Positions 1 through 8,200 of a DNA stretch of 64,000 nt are shown here, one piece after another (position 1 is the stretch's first letter; the number at the start of each line of letters is the position of its first letter). The stretch is from assembly GCF_019052805.1 (NCBI RefSeq), contig NZ_JAHQRJ010000001.1:2976001-3040000 (forward strand), given 5' to 3'. This DNA comes from Noviherbaspirillum sp. L7-7A. GTDB lineage: Bacteria > Pseudomonadota > Gammaproteobacteria > Burkholderiales > Burkholderiaceae_D. The position numbers were made by a program, and so were the translations under genes. Under the pieces are notes generated by a model that saw only the letters and a program-made list of their open reading frames with translations, made no database searches and was not told the DNA's origin.

Positions 1-338
1 GGCGCCGGATCGAACTCGAAGCGCACGTTGTGCAGTTCTTCCTCGGTCGGCACCAGTTCCGGGCGGAAGCGGCGCAGGTATTCCATCAGCACCAGCGAAT
101 GCTTCTGCTCCTCGAAAAACCAGACCGACATGAAAGCGCAGAAGTCGCTGTCACCACGGTTGTCACGCAAAAACATTTCCGTTGCCGGCAGCGCGGACCA
201 TTCGGTGATCGCATTCATCTTGATGGTCTGCGCCTGCTCGTCAGTCAGCTTGCTGCCATCGAATTGATCCCACGGAATGTCGCGATCCATGCTCCAGCGC
301 ACTTGCTCGAGCGATTTAAACAGTTCTGGGTACAACAT
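1..338 (-). CDS. Ferritin-like domain protein, C-terminus cut by window edge
   Basis: The reading frame starts at an ATG at 338 and runs off the window, giving about 112 N-terminal residues. The residues FFEEQKH match an E-x-x-H metal-ligand helix of the ferritin-like/acyl-ACP desaturase-like superfamily, and the sequence is helix-rich. A di-iron oxidase or desaturase-like role is therefore likely, but the second half, which carries the other ligands, is missing, so substrate and activity cannot be stated. The 349 bases upstream hold a palindromic repeat and no gene. Confidence 0.6.
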   Translation of the reverse strand, partial: MLYPELFKSLEQVRWSMDRDIPWDQFDGSKLTDEQAQTIKMNAITEWSALPATEMFLRDNRGDSDFCAFMSVWFFEEQKHSLVLMEYLRRFRPELVPTEEELHNVRFEFDPA

Positions 339-510
339 GAGAAGCTTTCGTTGGATGAATTAAGCCTTTGATTTTACCAATAAATGACCATTTGACGCAT
401 CCCGCCAGCACGATTCGTGGCTTTTACTCAACCACCTTTGATGGCGTGTCAAGGATTGTTTCTTTCAATGAGGCAAAATTAATACGCTGAGTAACAAAAC
501 ACGGCTTTTC

Positions 511-625
511 TGTAGGGTGCACTACCCCGCAGGGGCATTGCACGGATGGTCGATCAAGCAGGGCGCAAACAATGACATTCCGGTCTGCGGCGATGGTGCA
601 ATGCCCTTCGGGTATTGCACCCTAA
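511..625. repeat. Inverted pair of a roughly 31-bp repeat (REP/MITE-like)
   Basis: Two imperfect copies of one unit face each other: the left arm at 512-543 begins GTAGGGTGCA and ends GGGGCATTGCAC, and the right arm at 595-624 is its near reverse complement. Each unit is itself partly palindromic around a CCC-GGG centre. The pair sits in the 339-687 gap between two divergent genes. Such dispersed elements are common in proteobacterial genomes; mobility is inferred from shape only. Confidence 0.6.
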
Positions 626-687
626 CTGAGGGTCACGACGCGATTCCCATGCCCGGTTTATGATGGCTCTTTCATCGGGAGGCATCC

Positions 688-1251
688 ATGGGTTTGCATC
701 GCCTGTTTCTTTGCATCGGCATCGCGCTTGCCAGTGGCCCCGTATTGGCGCAAACGCCGGCGGCGCCGTCCTGCCCGGCGCTGCTGGACCATCAGTTCAA
801 GCGGCTGCAGGACGAGGCGCCGCAAAATCTTTGCCAGTACGCCGGCAAGGTGACGCTGGTGGTCAACACCGCCAGCTATTGCGGTTACACCAGCCAGTAC
901 GAAGGCCTGGAAGCGCTGTATGCGAAATACCGCGAGCGCGGCCTGGTTGTGCTGGGATTTCCATCGAATGATTTCGGCGGCCAGGAACCGGGCAACAGCA
1001 AGCAGATCGCCGATTTCTGCTTCAACACCTATGGCGTGAAGTTTCCGATGTTCGCCAAGTCCGTGGTGACCGGCAAACAGGCCAATCCGCTGCATGCCCA
1101 GCTGGCGGCGGCCACCGGCCAGATGCCGGCCTGGAATTTCCACAAATACCTGGTGGGAAGGGACGGCAAGGTGATCGCCAGCTATCCGAGCCAGGTCACG
1201 CCGCAGGACGGCCGGCTGAAGGCGGCGATCGAAAAGGCGCTGGGCTCCTGA
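688..1251 (+). CDS. Periplasmic glutathione peroxidase family protein
   Basis: This 187-residue protein reduces hydroperoxides with glutathione or thioredoxin as donor. The peroxidase signature NTASYCGYTSQY is clear, with catalytic Cys65. Gln99 in FGGQEPG and Trp149-Asn150 in WNFHK complete the usual tetrad. The N-terminus MGLHRLFLCIGIALASGPVLA is a signal peptide, which predicts a periplasmic enzyme; most bacterial homologues are cytoplasmic. The family Cys in FPCNQF is Ser here (FPSNDF), so a Cys-based resolving partner at that site is absent. A GGGAGG ribosome site lies five bases before the ATG. It converges with pstS and ends inside a long hairpin. Confidence 0.9.
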   Translation: MGLHRLFLCIGIALASGPVLAQTPAAPSCPALLDHQFKRLQDEAPQNLCQYAGKVTLVVNTASYCGYTSQYEGLEALYAKYRERGLVVLGFPSNDFGGQEPGNSKQIADFCFNTYGVKFPMFAKSVVTGKQANPLHAQLAAATGQMPAWNFHKYLVGRDGKVIASYPSQVTPQDGRLKAAIEKALGS

Positions 1252-1280
1252 CCCGAAAAGCGGGCCAGGAGCCCAGCGCC
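1236..1280. terminator. Long hairpin between convergent genes
   Basis: Two 20-base arms, 1236-1255 and 1261-1280, pair with a single mismatch around a five-base AAAAG loop. The left arm includes the stop codon of the glutathione peroxidase gene. No clear T-run follows on either side, so it is a bidirectional transcript-end hairpin by position rather than a textbook intrinsic terminator. Confidence 0.65.
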
Positions 1281-1294
1281 ATGGGCAAAACCAG

Positions 1295-2335
1295 TTACCA
1301 CATGGCCTTGCCGCTGCCATCCTTGACTTCGCCCTTCCACAGGTCGGCCACCTGCTTCACCACCGCCGGCGGCATGGACACATAGTCCAGCTCGGCGGCC
1401 ATCGCGCCGCCTTCCCTGTAGGCCCAGTCGAAGAACTTCAGCACGTCGCGGCCCTTGGCCGAGTCGGCCTGGCTGCGGTGCATCAGGATGAAGGAGGCGC
1501 CCGTCACCGGCCAGGCATTCCTGCCGGCCTGGTCGGTCAGGACCACGGCCATGCCGGGCGTCCTGGCCCAGTCGGCGTTGGCGGCGGCGGCCTTGAAGGT
1601 CTCGTCGTCCGGCTGCACGAACTGGCCGTCACGGTTCTTCAGCTGGACATGGGCGATATTGTTTTTCTTCGCATAGGCATATTCGACATAGCCGATCGCG
1701 CCCTTCATCCGCTGCACGTTGGCGGCCACGCCTTCATTACCCTTGCCGCCCACGCCCACCGGCCATTTCACCGCGGTGCCGGCGCCGACCGTGCTCTTGA
1801 AGTCCGGGCTGGTCCTGGACAGGTAATCGGTCCACAGGAAGGAGGTGCCGGAACCATCGGCGCGATGCACCACGGTGATTTCGGCGTCAGGCAGCTTCAA
1901 GCCGGGGTTCAGCGCCGAGATCTCGGCTGCATTCCACTTGGTGATCTTGCCGAGGTAGATGTCGGCCAGCACCGGGCCGGTCATCTTCAGCTGGCCGGCG
2001 GCGATGCCGTCCAGGTTCACCACCGGCACCACGCCGCCCATGATGGCAGGAAACTGCAGCAGGCCTTCCTTGTTCAACTCTTCGGCTGCCAGGGGCATGT
2101 CGGAGGCCCCGAAGTCCACGGTCCTGGCCTTGATCTGCTTGATGCCGCCGCCGGAGCCGATCGACTGGTAGTTCAGGCCGGTGCCGGTGGCCTTCTTGTA
2201 GGCTTCCGCCCATTTGGCGTAGATCGGATAGGGAAAGGTGGCGCCGGCGCCGGTGATGTCCGCGGCATGCGCAGAAGCGACGAGAACAACAGCGCCGACG
2301 GCGACTGCCATGGATTTCCTGATGGCTTTGAACAT
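1295..2335 (-). CDS. pstS: Phosphate ABC transporter substrate-binding protein PstS
   Basis: This 346-residue periplasmic protein binds inorganic phosphate for the PstCAB importer. MFKAIRKSMAVAVGAVVLVASAHA is a signal peptide; mature PstS then begins with the typical ITGAGATFPYPIYAKW. IGSGGGIKQI and RADGSGTSFLWTDYLS carry phosphate-contacting residues. I chose the ATG at 2335 because a Pho box and -10 lie at 2388-2421, so the longer frame from 2512 would run through the promoter. No pstC, pstA, pstB or phoU gene is nearby, so it is an orphan copy or one separated from its transporter. Some DING/PstS-like proteins act in extracellular phosphate scavenging instead. Confidence 0.93.
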   Translation of the reverse strand: MFKAIRKSMAVAVGAVVLVASAHAADITGAGATFPYPIYAKWAEAYKKATGTGLNYQSIGSGGGIKQIKARTVDFGASDMPLAAEELNKEGLLQFPAIMGGVVPVVNLDGIAAGQLKMTGPVLADIYLGKITKWNAAEISALNPGLKLPDAEITVVHRADGSGTSFLWTDYLSRTSPDFKSTVGAGTAVKWPVGVGGKGNEGVAANVQRMKGAIGYVEYAYAKKNNIAHVQLKNRDGQFVQPDDETFKAAAANADWARTPGMAVVLTDQAGRNAWPVTGASFILMHRSQADSAKGRDVLKFFDWAYREGGAMAAELDYVSMPPAVVKQVADLWKGEVKDGSGKAMW

Positions 2336-2387
2336 GATGTATCCCTTGAGTGATGAACAAGCATATTGCGACAAACGAACTGCGCGC

Positions 2388-2421
2388 ACTGTAGCCAAGC
2401 ACTGTGACAACAGCGTGACAG
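2388..2421 (-). promoter_or_regulatory. Pho box and -10 element upstream of pstS
   Basis: On the minus strand two seven-base repeats, CTGTCAC (2421-2415) and TTGTCAC (2410-2404), are separated by four bases, exactly the PhoB recognition layout. Ten bases further on lies TACAGT (2393-2388), a good -10 hexamer at the spacing expected when the Pho box replaces the -35. The start codon follows about 50 bases later. Confidence 0.75.
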
Positions 2422-2596
2422 CGGCGCCCCGGCAGGAACTGGCCGCCAATCGCGCCCCGAGCGGGTTTGCGTCAATGGTTGCAAGGAATCTTTGCCCTTC
2501 CAGGCACTCCATCTGGGAAGCCCCGCAAACAGCCGGCCTGGCGCCATCGGCGTCACGGCGCAGGCCCCGGGTCAGACACCAACGGAGGAAAGCACC

Positions 2597-2959
2597 ATGG
2601 AAACAGTCAACAACGCGACCGCCGGCAGCGGCGACAACAACAGCCCCGAACAGCAGTTCCGCTATCCCGAGGGCATGAAGGTGTACGGCATGATCATCGA
2701 CGACCGCATTCCCAGCGCGCTGGTGCGGGTGGGCCTGAATGCGCTGGGCAAGGTCGACGCCGACCTGCTGGTCTTCCTGTGCCTGGAGACCGATGACATC
2801 CGCGACCGCACCGACTGGGAAGAACTGGCCAGCGAAATCCGCTTCGGCAATGGCAAGCAGGGCGCGTATGAAGTCAGGCTAGTCAATTCCCATGAACAGC
2901 TGATGCATGCATCGCTGAACATGCGGGTGATCCGCCTGCCGGAATACACGGTGATCTGA
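2597..2959 (+). CDS. Conserved-looking 120-residue protein of unknown function
   Basis: I do not recognise the family. The start at 2597 is supported by CGGAGGAAAG seven bases upstream. The first 20 residues are Asn/Gly/Ser-rich and probably disordered. The rest looks like a compact alpha/beta domain with hydrophobic strands (KVYGMIIDDRIP, DLLVFLCLETDD, MRVIRLPEYTVI). There is no signal peptide or membrane helix, so it should be cytoplasmic. It sits divergent from pstS and 93 bases before the CYTH-CHAD gene. Shared control by phosphate is possible by position only. Confidence 0.65.
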   Translation: METVNNATAGSGDNNSPEQQFRYPEGMKVYGMIIDDRIPSALVRVGLNALGKVDADLLVFLCLETDDIRDRTDWEELASEIRFGNGKQGAYEVRLVNSHEQLMHASLNMRVIRLPEYTVI

Positions 2960-3052
2960 ACGCTGCATGCGTGGCTGGCGGCTTGCGCGCTGCCAACGGG
3001 TCCGGCCGTACCGCCGGCTATACTGGCCTTCTCCCTTCGAAGCGGCCGCCCT

Positions 3053-4582
3053 ATGGAAATCGAACTCAAGCTCCTGATCGAGCCCGCGCATGCGCAGGCA
3101 CTGCGTGACCATCCGCTGCTGACAAAGCATGCCAGCGCGACGCCGACGCTACATCAGATGCACACCACCTATTTCGATACGCCCGACCTGTATTTCAGCC
3201 GCCACCGGGCGGCCTTGCGGGTGCGGCATGCCGACAATGCCTGGGTGCAGACGCTCAAGGATGGCAACCAGGTCCAGGGCGGGCTGCACAGCCGCAATGA
3301 ATGGGAGACCGAGGTCGATGCCGGTACGCCCGACCTGGAGGCGCTGCGGGAAGCCGTCGGCCATGGCAGCCCGTGGTTCGAGCGGCTGGCCGACACAGCG
3401 TTGCAGGAGGCGATTGCGCCGGTCTTTTCCAACCGCATCGACCGCACCGCCTGGCTGCTGGATTTCGGCGAGGGCCAGCGGGCTGAGCTGGTGCTGGACC
3501 AGGGCGAACTGCGTCGCGGCGAGCAGCGCGAAGCCATCAGCGAAATCGAGCTGGAAGTCAAATCGGGCGACGCCGCGCCGCTGCTGGACTTCGCGCTGGC
3601 GCTGCTGCAGGACATTCCCCTGCGCCTGGGCAATGCCAGCAAGAGCGCGCGCGGCTACGCAATGATGCATCCGGCGCCGCCGCCGCTGGTCAAGGCGGGG
3701 CCGGTCGAACTGGCCGTCGGGATGACGGTGGAACAGGCGCTCCAGGCCATTGCCGGCAACTGCATTGCGCAGCTGCAGGGCAACGAAGCCGGCGTGATGC
3801 AGGGCGGCGACCCGGAGCATGTGCACCAGATGCGGGTCGGGTTGCGCCGGCTGCGTTCGCTGCTGAAGATGTTCGAGGAACTCGCGCCGCTGCCGGCCAG
3901 GCTGGACCAGGAACTGCGCTGGCTCGGCGATGAGCTGGGCGCCGCGCGCGACTGGGAAGTGCTGGCGGGCGACACCCTGTCGGACCTGATGCATGAGCAG
4001 AACGACGCGCTGCTGCCGCCGCTGCAGCAGGCGGCCCAGGCGCAGGCCGACAGCAATCGCGCCCGCGCCGCGCAGGCGGTGGGTTCGACCCGCTATGCCC
4101 GCTTGCTGCTCAAGCTGATCGCCTGGCTGCATGGCGCGCGCTGGCAGCGTGACGCATCCCCCGAACAGCGCGAGGCGCTGTCCGCGCCGGTTGGCCGCTT
4201 TGCCCGGCGCGCGCTGAAACAGGGCGAACGGCGGATGAAGCGGCGCGCCCGCAATCTGGCGCATGCCGACGCGCCAACCCGGCACCGGCTGCGGATTGCC
4301 GCCAAGCGCATGCGCTATGCCACGGAATTCCTGTCCAGCCTGTATCCGCAACGGCAGGTGCGGCCGTTCGTGCGAGCGCTGACTGCGCTGCAGGACAGCC
4401 TGGGCGGGTTGAACGATGCAGCGGTGGCCCAGGGCCTGCTGCGCGAGCTGGCGCAGCGCCAGCCGGCCCAGGGGCTGGCGGCCGGATACGCCTGCGGCCT
4501 GATGCAGGCACGCGAGCCGGAGGCACTGCGCAGGCTCTGCAAGCGCTGGAAGAAGCTGCGCCGGGTGCCGCAGCCGGGTTGA
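3053..4582 (+). CDS. CYTH-CHAD domain protein (inorganic triphosphatase type)
   Basis: The protein has 509 residues. Residues 1 to about 200 form a CYTH (triphosphate tunnel metalloenzyme) domain with the diagnostic ExExK at Glu2, Glu4 and Lys6. Residues about 225-500 form a CHAD domain, a helical fold rich in His and Arg that binds polyphosphate (for example VHQMRVGLRRLRSLLKMF and RHRLRIAAKRMRYATEFL). This matches E. coli YgiF, which hydrolyses inorganic triphosphate; CHAD proteins often localise to polyphosphate or PHA granules. Placement two genes from a Pho-box pstS fits phosphate metabolism. A hairpin follows the stop codon. Confidence 0.88.
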   Translation: MEIELKLLIEPAHAQALRDHPLLTKHASATPTLHQMHTTYFDTPDLYFSRHRAALRVRHADNAWVQTLKDGNQVQGGLHSRNEWETEVDAGTPDLEALREAVGHGSPWFERLADTALQEAIAPVFSNRIDRTAWLLDFGEGQRAELVLDQGELRRGEQREAISEIELEVKSGDAAPLLDFALALLQDIPLRLGNASKSARGYAMMHPAPPPLVKAGPVELAVGMTVEQALQAIAGNCIAQLQGNEAGVMQGGDPEHVHQMRVGLRRLRSLLKMFEELAPLPARLDQELRWLGDELGAARDWEVLAGDTLSDLMHEQNDALLPPLQQAAQAQADSNRARAAQAVGSTRYARLLLKLIAWLHGARWQRDASPEQREALSAPVGRFARRALKQGERRMKRRARNLAHADAPTRHRLRIAAKRMRYATEFLSSLYPQRQVRPFVRALTALQDSLGGLNDAAVAQGLLRELAQRQPAQGLAAGYACGLMQAREPEALRRLCKRWKKLRRVPQPG

Positions 4583-4595
4583 TGGAACGCACAAT

Positions 4596-4622
4596 GATGA
4601 CGGCCGTTTCGGGCACGTCATC
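4596..4622 (+). terminator. Hairpin after the CYTH-CHAD gene
   Basis: GATGACG (4596-4602) pairs with CGTCATC (4616-4622), extended inward by GCC/GGC with a one-base bulge around a GTTTCG loop. It starts 13 bases after the stop codon. No T-run follows, so termination is an inference from position. Confidence 0.4.
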
Positions 4623-4780
4623 AGGACGTCATCCAGCCATGATGAAGTCGGGTTTCAATTGCACACGAAGCCGATAAACGTATCATCAAGGCGGTGCAAT
4701 TCCGCCTGCGTGCCGAACTGGTCGAACTGGTCATGGTCTGTTTCATCAGAACACCCGACGATTGCCGCCGCCGGCGGAAC

Positions 4781-4799
4781 TGTATATATTATTTATACA
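4781..4799. promoter_or_regulatory. AT-rich palindrome, likely operator/promoter of the small RHH-like gene
   Basis: TGTATA (4781-4786) and TATACA (4794-4799) form a perfect inverted repeat with a seven-base AT spacer. It is the only AT-rich patch in a GC-rich gap and ends 20 bases before the GTG start at 4820. It contains -10-like hexamers, so it could be both promoter core and operator. Confidence 0.45.
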
Positions 4800-4819
4800 A
4801 TTAACTCCGGGAGCGCTTC

Positions 4820-5239
4820 GTGACAAAAGACCTGAACGACCTGCCTTTACCCACCAGGAAAGCCACCGCGCCCAGGCAGAAGAAGGTCCTGGTGACACTT
4901 TCCCCGACCGTGGCCTCGCCCGAAGTGATGCTGCCCGAAGTGGCGCTGGAACAGGCGGCTGCCCCGCTTGCGGCCGCACCGGCCGCCGAAAAGAAGAAGG
5001 ACAAGCCCAAGGCGAAAAAGCAGAAGCTGGTGCGCGACAGCTTCACGATGCCGGAAGCCGAATATGAAGCGCTGGCCGAGATGAAGAAAACCTGCATCAA
5101 GGCCGGCGTGGCGGTGAAGAAGAGCGAATTGCTGCGGGTGGCGGTCTCGCTGCTGCGCAAGATGGATGTTGCCCAGATCGAGCAGGCGCTCGGTACGCTC
5201 ACCCCGGTCAAGGCTGGCCGTCCCAGCAAGCAGAAATAA
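4820..5239 (+). CDS. Small basic protein with C-terminal ribbon-helix-helix-like segment
   Basis: The 139-residue protein starts at a GTG with CCGGGAG upstream. Residues 1-70 are low complexity: Pro/Ala-rich, then a Lys-rich run (EKKKDKPKAKKQK) resembling histone-H1-like tails. From about residue 73 the segment VRDSFTMPEAEYEAL, followed by two helices (EMKKTCIKAG, KKSELLRVAVSLLRKM), has the strand-helix-helix pattern of MetJ/Arc DNA-binding proteins. A DNA-binding or nucleoid role is inferred from this and from the palindrome just upstream. It converges with the large kinase gene ending at 5275. Confidence 0.6.
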   Translation: MTKDLNDLPLPTRKATAPRQKKVLVTLSPTVASPEVMLPEVALEQAAAPLAAAPAAEKKKDKPKAKKQKLVRDSFTMPEAEYEALAEMKKTCIKAGVAVKKSELLRVAVSLLRKMDVAQIEQALGTLTPVKAGRPSKQK

Positions 5240-5274
5240 TCTTCCGGTTCTCCCTCTCGCGCTGGCAATGAGCG

Positions 5275-8200
5275 TCAGCCGGCGCCGCCGATGACGCTGC
5301 GCAGCTTGTCCATGCTGTAGGGCTTGTCGATCAGCGTGGTCGCCATGCCTTCAGGTGCTTCACCCACCATGATCAGCCTCAGCGACGGATAGGCGCCTGC
5401 GATGTCGCCTGCCTGATCGCGGTCGGCGACATCGTCGGCCACCAGCAGCATGTCCACCGTGGATTCAGCCAGCGCACGGCGCGCCTGGTCCAGGCTTGCC
5501 ACGCCGCGCGGCGCATGTCCCAGCAGCGACAGCATGTCGCAAAGAATCTGGCGCGAATCCTCCTGCTGTTCCACCACCAGCACCTGCTGTCCGGTTCGGG
5601 ATGCCGGCGCCCGCACCTGCGCCAGCGCCTGGCGCACGCAGCGGGCCAGCTGCTCGCGCCGGTAAGGCTTGTTGAGCAGCAGCGGCCCGGCGCCGCCGAC
5701 GCCCTGCAGCACCGCGCCGCGGGTATGGCCCGAGGCATACAGCACCGCCAGGCCAGGGCGCAGCACCAGCGCTTGCCGCACCATGTCGGGCGTGCGCAGC
5801 GGCCCCGGCATCACCACGTCGGTAAATACGAGGTCGGCCGGTACCCCCTGGCGCAGCATGTCGAGCGCGGCTTGGGCGTCGCCGGCGCTGCGAACCCGGT
5901 AGCCCAGCTGGCCCAGCATCGTGCAGACCGAATCCCGGACCGCATCGTCGTCCTCGACCACCAGGATGTGCTCGTTGCCGCCCGGCGGCGCCGGACTGGC
6001 CGCCTCCAGCACCGCGCTCTCCGGCGCGGTGCTGCGCGGCAGGAACAGGCGGACCGTGGTGCCGGCGCCGGGCACGCCATCGATATCGATATGCCCGCCG
6101 CTCTGCGCAACGAAGCCGTAGGCCATCGCCAGCCCCAGGCCGGTGCCGGCGCCCTCGGCCTTGGTCGTGAAGAACGGCTCGAATGCGCGTTCCCGCACTT
6201 CCGGCGTGATGCCGGTGCCGCTGTCCTTCATCGCCAGCACGACATAGTCGCCGGCGGCAAGATCGGGCCGGGAACGCAGCTCGCCTGCCGCCAGCGTCAG
6301 ATTGTCCAGCGTAATGTCGACGCTGCCAACGCCATCCATCGCATCGCGGGCATTGATGGCCAGGTTCAGGATCACGTGCTGCAACTGGTCGCGGTCGACC
6401 AGGGTGTTCCACAGCGCCTCGGGCGCATGAATGGCCAGCATGGTCGATTCACCCAGCGCGCCGCGCAGCAGTTCTTCCATGCTCCCGACCAGGCGGGCAA
6501 GGTTGACCGCCACCGGCTGCAGCGGCTGGCGCCGGGCGAAGGTCAAGAGGCCCGACGCCAGCCGCGCGCCGCGATCGACCGCGTCCAGCGCGCGTTCCAT
6601 CCGCCGCGCCATCGGGCCATTGGCCGCCACCTCGCGCTGCATCAGCTGCAGGTAACCGCTGATGATCTGCAGCACGTTGTTGAAGTCATGGGCAATGCCG
6701 CCGGTGAGCTTGCCCACCGCTTCCAGCTTCTGCGCATGATGCAGCGCCGCCCGCGCCTCCTCCAGCGAGCATTCGTGCTCGGCGCGCAGGCGCTCGGCCT
6801 CGCGCCGGTCGCTGATGTCGCGCACGAAGGCAGTCGCCGCGGTGCCGCCGCCCTCATGCGGCATGGGCGCCAGCGCCAGCTCGACCGGTATCAGGCGGCC
6901 GCTGCGATGCAGCGCCATGATTTCCTGGCGGCCGCCGGCGCCATCGCCGCGCTCGATGAAGCGGGCGAAGCTGGCCAGGTGCGCGGCACGCTGCTGCTTG
7001 GGGATGATCAGGCCGGCCAGGCTGCGCCCGATCGCTTCATGCGCGCTCCAGCCAAAGGTGCGTTCGGCCTGGACGTTCCAGTCGGTGATGCGCTCGTCCG
7101 GGCCGACGGCGATGAAGGCATCGTAGGAGTTTTCCAGGATAACGCGAATGCGCCGCTGCTCCGCCGCGGTGGCGCTATAGGCAACGCGCAGCGCGTCCTC
7201 GTTCTGCTTGAGGCGGCTGATGTCGGTGTGGGTGCCGATGGTGCGCAGCGGCCTGCCCTGGGCGTCGCGGCTCACCACCATGCCGCGCGTGAGGATCCAC
7301 TTCCAGCTGCCGTCGCGGCAGCGCATGCGGATTTCCTGGGCATAGTCCGGCATGGCGCCGGCCACATAGTCGCGCAGCACCTGCACGGCCCTGTCCCTGT
7401 CCTGCGGATGCATCAGCCTGGCCCAGCTGGCGACGTTGTCTTCCACCTCGGACTCGGCATAGCCCAGCATTTCCTTCCAGCGCCGCGACAGCACCACTTC
7501 ACCGGTATGGTTGTTCCAGTCCCAGACACCGTCGCCCGCGCCTTCCAGCGCGTATTGCCAGCGCAGCTGGCTGGCACGCAGGGCGCGCGTCATGCTGCCG
7601 GCCAGCGCCAGCGCGCGGCTGCGCCCGCTTGCCAGCAGCCAGACCAGAAGCGACAGCAGCACGCTGATGCCGGCGCCGGCGCCGGCCACGGATAACGGCG
7701 CACCGCTGTTGAAGCGCGCATCGAATGCCGGCGTGCTGTCGATGGCCAGCGTCCAGTCGCGGTCTGCGATGCGGATGCGGCGCAGCGCCTGCAATTCGGG
7801 CGTGGCCAGTTTCGCAGCATCGGCCGAATCGTAGAGCCGCGCATCCTCGGCCATGCCGGCGCCGTCGAAGATGCGCAGCCGGACGTCGCCGGCGCGTTCT
7901 CCCAGCAGGCCCAGCATCAGGTCGTTCATGCGGAACGGCGCGCCGACCCAGGCCACCAGCGCGGCACGGCGCTGCGCGACGGTGTCCAGCGGCAGCTCCC
8001 GCCCATAGACCGGCATGTAGACGATCACGCCCGACTGCACATGCGGCTCCTGCTCCTGCACCAGCCGCAGCTTGCCGGTCAGGGCCGCCATGCCGCTGTC
8101 GCGCGAGCGTTCCATCGCGTCGCGCCGCGCCGGCTCGGTCAGCATGTCGTAGCCCAGCGCGCGCAGGTTCATCGGCGTGGCCGGCTCGATCTGCTCAATG

